Positions 17,072-23,828 of a DNA stretch of 64,000 nt are shown here, in pieces. Below the pieces are notes generated by a model that was not told where the DNA came from, searched no databases, and was given only the letters and a program-made list of their open reading frames with translations. Position 1 is the first letter of the stretch. Each line of letters starts with the position of its first letter. The position numbers were made by a program, and so were the translations under genes. This DNA comes from Streptomyces virginiae (GTDB lineage: Bacteria; Actinomycetota; Actinomycetes; Streptomycetales; Streptomycetaceae), in assembly GCF_000720455.1 (NCBI RefSeq), contig NZ_JOAK01000003.1:248001-312000 (forward strand), written 5' to 3'.

Positions 17072-17313
17072 GGACCCACTCCCCTCGCGAACTGCCCCTA
17101 GGGCTGCCCGCTGGCACGAAGATCAAACGCTTCAGATCACAACAAAAACCAGATTTTCACAGCATACGAGGCATATCTGGCATCAGGGGGGCAGCCACTT
17201 AGTAACCGAGCGATCAGCGCGTCCCGTCACCCCGGCGTGCATCCGCGGCAGCGGGAGCACGTGGAGTGCAGAGGGAGTGGCCAGTGGGCGCACCTGGTGA
17301 AGGGAAAGGGCTC
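17072..17313. promoter_or_regulatory. Divergent promoter region of the gas vesicle island
   Basis: This stretch separates gvpO (minus) from the charged-protein gene (plus). Its centre, about 17125-17185, is markedly AT-rich for this genome (ACAACAAAAACCAGATTTTC, ATACGAGGCATATC), as expected for promoters serving both directions. I could not assign a definite sigma factor pattern; a GTTT on the minus strand followed 15 bases later by GGGCAG is only a partial SigB match. Confidence 0.4.
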
Positions 17314-18681
17314 ATGGACGACACGACCAAGATCGCCCTGGGGGCCGCCATTGTCGGCGGCTACGTGCTGGGGCGGGCTAAAAAGGGTCGCATGGCCCTC
17401 AGCCTGGCGACGTTCGTCGCCGGCCACCGCCTCGGTCTGGACCCGCGGGAGCTTGCGACACAGGGCCTGAAGAAGCTGAGTGAGATGCCGCAGGTCGCCG
17501 AGCTCGGCGAGCAGATCCGGGGCGAGGCGCTGGACGCCGGCCGCAAGGCGCTGACGGCCGCTGCCAACCGCCAGCTGTCCCAGCTCGCCGACTCGATCCA
17601 CCAGCGGACGCTCTCCGTGGGCCGACGTGACGACGAAGACGCCGACGAAGACGCCGACGAGGAGGAGTACGAGGACGCATACGAGGACGAGGACGAGGGC
17701 GAGGGCGAGGACCAGGACCAGGACGGGGCCGGGGACCAGGACGCGGCCTACGAGGAGGAGCCCTACCAGGAGTCCGAAGGCGACGAGGAGGAGCAGGAAC
17801 CGGAGGAGCCGGAGGAAGAGGAGTACGAGTACGAGGACGAGGACGAGGAGGAGCCCGAGGAAGAGGCGGAGGAGGAGCCCGAGGAGGAGCCCGCCCCGCG
17901 TCGGCGGTCGGCCCGCGGCCGCTCGGCTTCCGCCCGGAAGCCGCAGGCGCCGGAGGACGAGGAGGAGCCCGAGGAAGAGCCGGAGGAGGAGCCGGAGGAG
18001 GAGCCTGAGGAAGAGCCCGAGGAGGAGCCTGAGGAGGAGCCTGAGGAGGAGCCCGAGGAGGAGCCCGAGGAGGACGAGGGGGAGGGCGAGGGGGAGGACG
18101 AGGAAGAGCCTGCGGCACGCCGTCGTCCGGCTCGCCGCCGCTCCACGTCCGGCCGTACGACCAGGGCGGAGCAGCGCAGCGCACCCACGGGTAGCAGCGC
18201 GGCCAGGAAGTCGGCTCCGGCGAAGAAGGCCGTTCCGGCCCGGAAGTCCGCTCCTGCAAGGAAGGCGGCCCCGGCGAAGAAGTCGGCTCCCGCCAAGAAG
18301 TCCGCGCCGGCCAAGAAGTCCGCTCCCGCGAAGAAGTCGGCACCCGCGAAGAAGTCGGCTCCCGCGAAGAAGTCGGCTCCTGCGAAGAAGTCGGCTGCCG
18401 CCAAGAAGTCCGCCCCGGCGAAGAAGTCCGCTTCCGCGAAGAAGTCCGCCCCGCCGGAGAAGGCGACCGCCAAGAAGTCGGCGAGCGGGCGTGCTGCGCC
18501 CAGGGCACCCGCCAAGAAGGCGGCGGCCAAGAAGGCGGCAAGCCGACCCGCCGCGAAGAAGGCTCCCGCGAAGAAGAGCACGGCGAAGAAGCCCCCCGGC
18601 CGCCAGGCCACGTCCAAGAGTGCCGCCAAGACCACCGCGGCCAAGAAATCGGCCCGCCGCAAGCCGACGGCGCGGAGGTGA
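17314..18681 (+). CDS. Polyampholytic gas-vesicle-associated protein with acidic EEEP repeats and histone-H1-like basic tail
   Basis: The 455-residue protein has a short N-terminal domain (1-100): MDDTTKIALGAAIVGGYVLG, a likely membrane- or surface-seeking helix, then a helical segment to about 100. Residues 105-195 are almost all Asp/Glu. A short basic patch (196-209, PRRRSARGR) is followed by about ten EEEP tetrapeptides (216-258), then ARRRPARRR (272-280), and the last 155 residues are repeats of KKSAPA, as in histone H1 tails. It diverges from gvpO and sits in an operon with the SRPBCC protein four bases downstream. Automatic annotation may call it a histone-like protein or primase because of the Lys/Ala tail; that is composition only. 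The ATG at 17314 follows GAAGGGAAAGG; GTG 17284 is an alternative. Confidence 0.8.
   Translation: MDDTTKIALGAAIVGGYVLGRAKKGRMALSLATFVAGHRLGLDPRELATQGLKKLSEMPQVAELGEQIRGEALDAGRKALTAAANRQLSQLADSIHQRTLSVGRRDDEDADEDADEEEYEDAYEDEDEGEGEDQDQDGAGDQDAAYEEEPYQESEGDEEEQEPEEPEEEEYEYEDEDEEEPEEEAEEEPEEEPAPRRRSARGRSASARKPQAPEDEEEPEEEPEEEPEEEPEEEPEEEPEEEPEEEPEEEPEEDEGEGEGEDEEEPAARRRPARRRSTSGRTTRAEQRSAPTGSSAARKSAPAKKAVPARKSAPARKAAPAKKSAPAKKSAPAKKSAPAKKSAPAKKSAPAKKSAPAKKSAAAKKSAPAKKSASAKKSAPPEKATAKKSASGRAAPRAPAKKAAAKKAASRPAAKKAPAKKSTAKKPPGRQATSKSAAKTTAAKKSARRKPTARR
17959..18087 (+). repeat. In-frame GAG-rich repeat encoding EEEP tetrapeptides
   Basis: About ten 12-base units (gag gag gag ccc and synonymous forms) encode EEEP repeated in tandem within the charged-protein gene. 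The units vary mainly in synonymous bases, so the protein pattern is being kept while the DNA drifts. The tract is likely to vary in length between strains. Confidence 0.75.
18208..18460 (+). repeat. In-frame repeat encoding KKSAPA units
   Basis: At least a dozen 18-base units encode AKKSAP (variants SAAAKK and SASAKK), forming the histone-H1-like part of the charged protein. Synonymous differences between units again point to selection on the protein. Confidence 0.75.
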
Positions 18682-18684
18682 ACC

Positions 18685-19833
18685 ATGGCCACCACACAGC
18701 AGGGCTCCAAGGACGGCTCCAAGGACGGCCAGTCCGGTTTTGACAAGCTGCTCGGTGAACTCGGCAACTTCGTCTCGGCCCAGGCCGAAGACCTGGCGGA
18801 CAAGGCCGTGGACAAGGTGGGAGACCTCACCGACCGCCTCTCCGACGTCGCGGAGAACGGAGGGTCCCTCGCCGGTATCGGAGGCAGACTCCTCCAAGGC
18901 GACTCACCGGTGAAAGCCATGCTCGGGCAGACGGTCAGCGGGCTGAAGGACAAGATCAGCGACACGGCCGGCAGCCTGTTCGGAGGCAAGGGCAAGGGCA
19001 AGGGGCGCAAGGGCGGCACCAAGGCCATGCACATCATGGAGACCATGGACGTGGGACTGCCGCTGCGCACCGTCTACGACCACTGGACCCAGTACGAGAA
19101 CTTCAGCAGTTTCACGAAGGGTGTGCGCAGCGTCTCGAAGAACGACGACACGACCTCGGACTGGAAGGTCAAGGTCGGACCGTCCACGCGCAGCTGGAAG
19201 GCCACGATCCAGGAACAGGTGCCGGACGAGAGGATCGTCTGGTCCTCCGAGGGCGCCAAGGGAACCACACGCGGCTGCGTGAGTTTCCACGAGCTGGCCC
19301 CTTCGCTCACCCGGATCGTCCTCGTCGTCGAGTACTACCCCGCCGGCTTCTTCGAGAAGACGGGAAACATCTGGCGGGCCCAGGGCCGGCGCATGCGCCT
19401 CGACCTGAAGAACTTCAACCGCTTCGTCAGCCTCTCCAACGACGAACCGGAGGGCTGGCGCGGAGAGATCCAGGACGGCGAGGTCGTCGTCACGCACGAA
19501 GAGGCCATGGAAGAGGAAGAGGCCGCTGCCGAGGAAGAGGGCGAAGAGGGCGAGGAGGGCGCCGCCGAGGAGGACGCCTACCCCGAGGGCGAGGCGGAGG
19601 AAGCCGACCAGGACGCCGACCAGGACGAGGACGAATACGCGGACGAGGAGGAGTACGAGGGCGAAGAGGCCGAGGAAGGGGACGAGCCGGCCGACGACGG
19701 AAGCGATGAATACGAGGCCGAGGACGAGGACGAGGGCGAGGGCGAGGCCGAGGAAGGCGAGGCCGAGGAAGAGGAGGAAGAGGAGGAAGCGCCGCCCCGG
19801 CGGTCACGCCGACGCTCGCGGGCGCGGGCGTGA
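18685..19833 (+). CDS. SRPBCC (START-like) domain protein with long acidic tail, gas-vesicle-associated
   Basis: This 382-residue protein has three parts. Residues 1-110 form an amphipathic helical region (FDKLLGELGNFVSAQAEDLADKAVDKV...) ending in a GKGKGKGRKGG linker. Residues about 115-255 are an SRPBCC/polyketide-cyclase-like domain (TMDVGLPLRTVYDHWTQYENFSSFTKGVRSV, then ERIVWSSEGAKGTTRGCVSFHEL and a C-terminal helix), a fold with a hydrophobic ligand cavity. Residues about 270-370 are almost pure Glu/Asp, ending in APPRRSRRRSRARA. The tail resembles the ends of GvpA and of the upstream charged protein. Its ATG is four bases after that gene, so the two are co-translated. It could bind lipid or coat the vesicle surface; ligand unknown. 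Confidence 0.82.
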   Translation: MATTQQGSKDGSKDGQSGFDKLLGELGNFVSAQAEDLADKAVDKVGDLTDRLSDVAENGGSLAGIGGRLLQGDSPVKAMLGQTVSGLKDKISDTAGSLFGGKGKGKGRKGGTKAMHIMETMDVGLPLRTVYDHWTQYENFSSFTKGVRSVSKNDDTTSDWKVKVGPSTRSWKATIQEQVPDERIVWSSEGAKGTTRGCVSFHELAPSLTRIVLVVEYYPAGFFEKTGNIWRAQGRRMRLDLKNFNRFVSLSNDEPEGWRGEIQDGEVVVTHEEAMEEEEAAAEEEGEEGEEGAAEEDAYPEGEAEEADQDADQDEDEYADEEEYEGEEAEEGDEPADDGSDEYEAEDEDEGEGEAEEGEAEEEEEEEEAPPRRSRRRSRARA

Positions 19834-19838
19834 CGGGA

Positions 19839-19877
19839 CACGCAGAGGCCGGCGGCCCAGCCGCCGGCCTCTGCGTG
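19839..19877. terminator. Strong 18-bp hairpin between convergent genes
   Basis: CACGCAGAGGCCGGCGGC and GCCGCCGGCCTCTGCGTG pair perfectly over 18 bases around a CCA loop. It lies between the SRPBCC gene and the end of the convergent CsbD gene, so it serves both strands. Confidence 0.85.
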
Positions 19878-19881
19878 ATCG

Positions 19882-20055
19882 TCAGTGCTTGAGAGCGTCC
19901 TTCGCCTTCTGAGCGGCCTGCTTCGCATCACCTGCGGCCTGCTCGGCACGGCCCTTCATCTCCAGGCTCTCGTTGCCGACGGCCTTGCCGGTGACCTCCT
20001 TCGCCTTTCCCTTGACGGACTTGCCCATGTTCTTGGCCTTCTTGCCTGCGGCCAT
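19882..20055 (-). CDS. CsbD family stress protein (57 residues)
   Basis: MAAGKKAKNMGKSVKGKAKE, then VTGKAVGNESLEMKGRAEQAAGDAKQAAQKAKDALKH, is a textbook CsbD-like protein: short, Lys/Ala-rich, with the VTGKAxGxxxLExKGxAxQ core. Members are strongly induced by general stress; molecular function is unknown. GGAGG lies 8 bases before the ATG at 20055. The frame is open upstream but those codons lack family similarity. It is convergent with the gas-vesicle-associated operon and ends at the hairpin at 19839-19877. Confidence 0.85.
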   Translation of the reverse strand: MAAGKKAKNMGKSVKGKAKEVTGKAVGNESLEMKGRAEQAAGDAKQAAQKAKDALKH

Positions 20056-20191
20056 CCTCGACACCTCCAAAACCTGCACGAGCAGAACGGGTGAGTCGTG
20101 TCCCGCCACACAGCGGGTGCCCGTTCCGGCAGCGCGTACACCCGGACCGGCCCCACCGAAGCCGAACGTACGGCCCGCCACCCCGAGGGCC

Positions 20192-21529
20192 TCAGGGCCG
20201 CGGCGTCGGGACGAGGCGCAGGAGCGTGTGCAGGACGGAGTCGATGGTGTCGCGGCCCGGTTCGGCGCTCACGTCGGTGAGCACGCGGGCCAGGGTGCGC
20301 ACGAGCACCGGCGAGGCCATGACGCGCGGGTGGAGGAGTGAGCGGAAGCCGTAGCGGGAGAAGACGAGATCACTGGCGAGGTTGCCCAGCCGGTAGTAGC
20401 GCCCCCAGCGGCGGTGGATCTCCGCGGGGTACTGCTGCAGTGCGTGTTCGCGCCTCGGCCCGGCCGGCCGGGCCGAGGCCAGGGCGATGGTCTCCGCCGC
20501 CACCTCCGCGGCTTCCATGGCCTGGCCGATGCCCTCGCCGCTCCACGGGCTGACCATGCCCGCGCTGTCGCCGACCAGCAGCAGACCGTGCCGGTACTGC
20601 GGCCGCCGGTTCATTCCCATCGGCAGGGGCGCGCTGCGCAGGGGCGATTGCGCGCTGTCCTCCCGCACGCCCCACCCCGTCGGCAGCCGGGGGAGCCAGT
20701 GCTCCATGGCGGCTCGAAGGTCCACCGGTCGGCTGCGCCGCTGCGGCAGGGCGCCGAGGCCGATGTTGACGCGCCCGTCGCCGAGGGGGAACACCCAGCC
20801 GTAGCCGGGGAGGTCCAGCCCCGTGTGCGGGCAGCGCAGATCCGCCCAGAGTTCGAGGTACGGGTCGTGGGTGCGGGCCTCGCTGCGGTAGTAGCGGCGG
20901 GCCGCAGCGGCCACCGGGCGGCCCGCGTCGCGCGCGAGGCCCAGGGCCACGGCGATCCGTGCGGAGGCGCCGTCGGCGGCGACGACCAGCGGCGCCCGGT
21001 AGCTGACCGGTTGCTTGTCCGGACCGCGGGTGGCGGTCACCCCGGTGATGCGCCCGGACCGGTCGGTCAGGGGGGCCGTCACCTTCACGTGGGTCCGCAG
21101 GCGGGCTCCGGCGGCACGGGCCTGAGCGGCGAGGAGATCGTCGAAGTCGTGGCGGCTGCGGGTCAGCCCGAAATCGGGGAGGCTGCCCAGCCGCGGCCAG
21201 TCCAGCTCCACCTGATTGCCTTCGCACACCCACCGCATGCCCTTGTTGCGCATCCAGCCGGGAGCGTTGACGTCGATGCCGAGCCGTACGAGCTGGTGCA
21301 CGGCCCGCGGTGTCAGGCCGTCGCCGCAGACCTTCTCCCGCGGGAAGCCGCTCTTCTCCAGCAGCAGCACGTCCAGGCCCGCTCGGGCCAGGTGCACCGC
21401 CGCGGCGGAACCGGCCGGTCCGGCCCCCACCACGATGACTTGCGCCTCTTCGTCCTCCCCGCCCCCCGGGTCCGGAGAACGGGTGGCAGGAGTGCCGTCG
21501 CCGCCTGCGTCGTCGTGTTCGGTGGTCAC
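20192..21529 (-). CDS. Geranylgeranyl reductase family FAD-dependent oxidoreductase
   Basis: The 445-residue protein has a disordered acidic start, then a Rossmann FAD motif VIVVGAGPAGSAAAVHLARAG (about 31-51) with LLLEK as the second strand end. The CGDGLTPRAVHQL block (about 69-81) and GYGWVFPLGDGRVNIGLG are hallmarks of geranylgeranyl reductase-type enzymes, which saturate prenyl chains of lipids or menaquinone, and GLLLVGDSAGMVSPWSGEGIGQAMEAAEVAA is the second FAD-contact motif. In actinobacteria the relatives include the menaquinone reductase MenJ. Here it stands alone beside stress genes, so the substrate (menaquinone or another prenyl lipid) is open. Confidence 0.85.
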   Translation of the reverse strand: MTTEHDDAGGDGTPATRSPDPGGGEDEEAQVIVVGAGPAGSAAAVHLARAGLDVLLLEKSGFPREKVCGDGLTPRAVHQLVRLGIDVNAPGWMRNKGMRWVCEGNQVELDWPRLGSLPDFGLTRSRHDFDDLLAAQARAAGARLRTHVKVTAPLTDRSGRITGVTATRGPDKQPVSYRAPLVVAADGASARIAVALGLARDAGRPVAAAARRYYRSEARTHDPYLELWADLRCPHTGLDLPGYGWVFPLGDGRVNIGLGALPQRRSRPVDLRAAMEHWLPRLPTGWGVREDSAQSPLRSAPLPMGMNRRPQYRHGLLLVGDSAGMVSPWSGEGIGQAMEAAEVAAETIALASARPAGPRREHALQQYPAEIHRRWGRYYRLGNLASDLVFSRYGFRSLLHPRVMASPVLVRTLARVLTDVSAEPGRDTIDSVLHTLLRLVPTPRP

Positions 21530-21619
21530 CCCACCACTATGCCGCCCGCCCCACCGTCCCGGGCCGTCCGGCAGGCCCCGGCGCGAGGCGTGTCGCCGGG
21601 TGCGCCCACGGGGGCGTCT

Positions 21620-22471
21620 TCAGGCCAGTGGGACCACGGCGACCGGGGCCGTGCTGCGATTGATCAGGGCATGCGTGACGTGGCCGAGGTGCGGACCCAG
21701 CGGCAGCCGCCTCCGCCGCCGGCCGACGGCCAGGAGCGCCGCCCCCCGCGCCGCCTCCGAGAGACCGGCCACGGGAGAACCGAATACGGCCTCGGGGGTC
21801 ACGCGCACATCCGGATACCTCTGCCGCCACGGTCGCAGCAGCTCGGTCAGGTGCTCCACCGCGCGTCGCCCCCGTTCGTCACCGCCGGGGTCCGCCGCAC
21901 CCGGGTACGCGGAGGCCGCGGACGGACCCCAGCAGTGCAGGACGCGCAGCCCACCGCCCCGGCGATCGGCCTCGGCGAAGACGAAGCCGAGCAGTGCCTC
22001 ACCGCCGTACGAGAGTCCGAGCCCGGCGACGACCGCTGTGCGCGCGGCGTCCGCGCAGTCCGCCCGCACCAGCACCACCGGTCGCCCGGCCGTCCCGGCG
22101 ACGGTCTGCGACACCGAGCCGATCAGGAAGCCTGCGACCTCGCCCAGCGCACGCGACCCGACGACCATCAGGTCCGCCCCGTCCGCCGCCCCGCGCAGCG
22201 TCCCGGCGACGCGCCCCACGTCGCAACGGGTCGTCACCCGCAGTTGCGGGTGACTCCGGCGCGCCCGCTCCGCAGCGTCGCGCAGCACGGCGCGCGAACG
22301 CGAGGCCAGGGCGAAGGCGACCTGCCCGTGCACCTGCTGCGCCCGTGTCCGATCCGCCACGTGCAGCAGGCACAACGGCACGTGGCGGAGCGCCGCCTCG
22401 TGCGCGGCCCACTCCACCGCCGCGAGGCTCTCGGGCGAGCCGTCCACGCCCGCGACCACCTGTGCCGTCAT
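21620..22471 (-). CDS. Universal stress protein, tandem UspA domains
   Basis: The 283-residue protein contains two UspA folds. The first (about 1-140) opens MTAQVVAGVDGSPESLAAVEWAAHEA and has the nucleotide-binding GSRALGEVAGFLIGSVSQTVAGTAGRPVVLV (G-2x-G-9x-G-S/T pattern). The second (about 150-283) is more divergent, ending VGRRRRRLPLGPHLGHVTHALINRSTAPVAVVPLA, in which the consensus Gly/Ser residues are partly changed. Such proteins bind ATP and respond to starvation, low oxygen or other stress, which fits the gas vesicle and CsbD surroundings. ATG 22471 starts the conserved domain; longer upstream readings lack similarity. Confidence 0.87.
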   Translation of the reverse strand: MTAQVVAGVDGSPESLAAVEWAAHEAALRHVPLCLLHVADRTRAQQVHGQVAFALASRSRAVLRDAAERARRSHPQLRVTTRCDVGRVAGTLRGAADGADLMVVGSRALGEVAGFLIGSVSQTVAGTAGRPVVLVRADCADAARTAVVAGLGLSYGGEALLGFVFAEADRRGGGLRVLHCWGPSAASAYPGAADPGGDERGRRAVEHLTELLRPWRQRYPDVRVTPEAVFGSPVAGLSEAARGAALLAVGRRRRRLPLGPHLGHVTHALINRSTAPVAVVPLA

Positions 22472-22482
22472 GCCGGGCCTCG

Positions 22483-22692
22483 TCACAAGGCCGCGAGGCC
22501 GAGGCCGGGCAGCAGGGCACGCAGCATGCGCCGAAGCGCCCTGCGCGCGCCCCACATCGCCAGGCGCAGGCTCCACACCGTCAGGCGCCGGCCGATCCGG
22601 ATGAGGACGGCTCGGGGCAGGAAGCGGGTCAGCGCCCTTCGCCGACGCCACTTGCGTCCGTGCCGCCCGGGGATGAGCTTCACGCCATGCAC
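22483..22692 (-). CDS. Small Arg-rich amphipathic hypothetical protein
   Basis: This 69-residue frame has about 88% G/C in third codon positions, like real genes nearby, and ends 11 bases before the universal stress protein start, so it may be coupled to it. The product is very basic, with RKWRRRR near the start, then amphipathic segments (LIRIGRRLTVWSLRLAMW) and a hydrophobic end. I do not recognise a family. It could be a membrane-binding peptide or a chance frame. Confidence 0.4.
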   Translation of the reverse strand: MHGVKLIPGRHGRKWRRRRALTRFLPRAVLIRIGRRLTVWSLRLAMWGARRALRRMLRALLPGLGLAAL

Positions 22693-22830
22693 CTGCCCGT
22701 TCCGGGGCGACGGACACCAGCGCCGTCACCGGCCCGAACCGTCCCCGCAGATCGCCGACGGCCGCCTGCCCCGCAGGCCCCCCGCTCGGTAGGCTGGAGC
22801 CGCCGGGCGCCTGCGACGGGGAGGTACGGG

Positions 22831-23802
22831 ATGGGGAACACCGCGACCGGACCCGGGCCCCGACCCGGAAGGGAACCCGAGCCCGAGCCCGGAATCGGAC
22901 CCGGGCCCGCGGCGGGGACGGGATCCGGCGCCGACCCGGGGCTGTACGGACCCGCGTCCGTCACCTGGCAGTGCCACGGCGACCCGATGATGTGGATCGC
23001 CGGAGTCCGCGCCCTCTACCTCCAGGCCCTCCACCCGCGAGCCGTCCGCGGGGTCATGGAGAATTCCGACTTCCGGCGCGACGCCTGGGGCCGGCTGATG
23101 CGCACCGCCGACTTCGTCGGCACCCTCACCTACGGCACCACCGAGGCCGCCGAGCGCGCCGGCGGCCGTGTCCGCGCCATCCACCGCAGGCTGTCCGCCA
23201 CGGATCCGGCCACCGGCCGCACCTTCCCCGTCGACGACCCCGAGCTGCTGTTGTGGATCCACTGCGCGCAGATCGACAGCTTCCTGCACGTCCTGCGCCG
23301 GTCCGGCATCGTGCTCACCCCCGCCCAGGCCGACCGCTACGTCGACGAGAACCGCGTCAACGCACGCCTCGTCGGCCTCGACCCGGCCGACGTCCCCGCC
23401 GACACCGCCCAGCTCGCCGCCTACTTCGACGAGGTCCGCCCCGAACTCGCCGCCGGCCCCGACGCCCTCGCCGTGGACGACTTCCTGCGCGGCCCGCCCG
23501 TCCATCCCCTCCTGGTGCCTGGCCGAAACCTGCTGTGGCGCCCGCTCGCCGGCCTCGCGTACGGTTCCCTCCCCGGCTGGGCGCACCAGCTGTACGGGCG
23601 GCCCGCTCCCTCCCCGCGCGGCGTCACCCGGCGCCTGCGCCTCACAGGACGCGTGCTGCGCAGCATTCCCGCAGGTCTGCGCTGGAAGCTGCCCCCAGGT
23701 CACATCTTGAAAGCGATGCGCCGCATGGGCCCCGCGAGCCGCCCCTCCCCGTACACACTGCGTACATCAGCGGCCATACTGGACCGGCCGGGGAGGGCGT
23801 AG
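22831..23802 (+). CDS. MpaB/latex-clearing-protein family oxygenase (DUF2236)
   Basis: The 323-residue protein starts with a Pro/Gly/Glu low-complexity leader (1-45), then VTWQCHGDPMMWIAGVRALYLQALHPRAVRGVMENSDFRRDAWGRLMRT, the conserved opening of the MpaB family (DUF2236), and continues TYGTTEAAERAGGRVRAIH, DPELLLWIHCAQIDSFL and YVDENR. Family members are heme-containing oxygenases or lyases related to latex-clearing protein; the conserved His/Arg residues of the DUF2236 core are present. It is cytoplasmic by sequence. GGGGAGG lies 7 bases before the ATG. The gene precedes the kinase gene by 26 bases and may share its transcript. Confidence 0.83.
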   Translation: MGNTATGPGPRPGREPEPEPGIGPGPAAGTGSGADPGLYGPASVTWQCHGDPMMWIAGVRALYLQALHPRAVRGVMENSDFRRDAWGRLMRTADFVGTLTYGTTEAAERAGGRVRAIHRRLSATDPATGRTFPVDDPELLLWIHCAQIDSFLHVLRRSGIVLTPAQADRYVDENRVNARLVGLDPADVPADTAQLAAYFDEVRPELAAGPDALAVDDFLRGPPVHPLLVPGRNLLWRPLAGLAYGSLPGWAHQLYGRPAPSPRGVTRRLRLTGRVLRSIPAGLRWKLPPGHILKAMRRMGPASRPSPYTLRTSAAILDRPGRA

Positions 23803-23828
23803 CGCGACGACGGGGGCGACTTTAAGAC

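Noticed and set aside
17227..18897. Long minus-strand Leu/Gly-rich frame opposite the charged-protein gene
   Set aside because: It is the complement of the GAG/AAG repeats. The plus-strand protein has the codon bias, ribosome binding site and operon position of a real gene.
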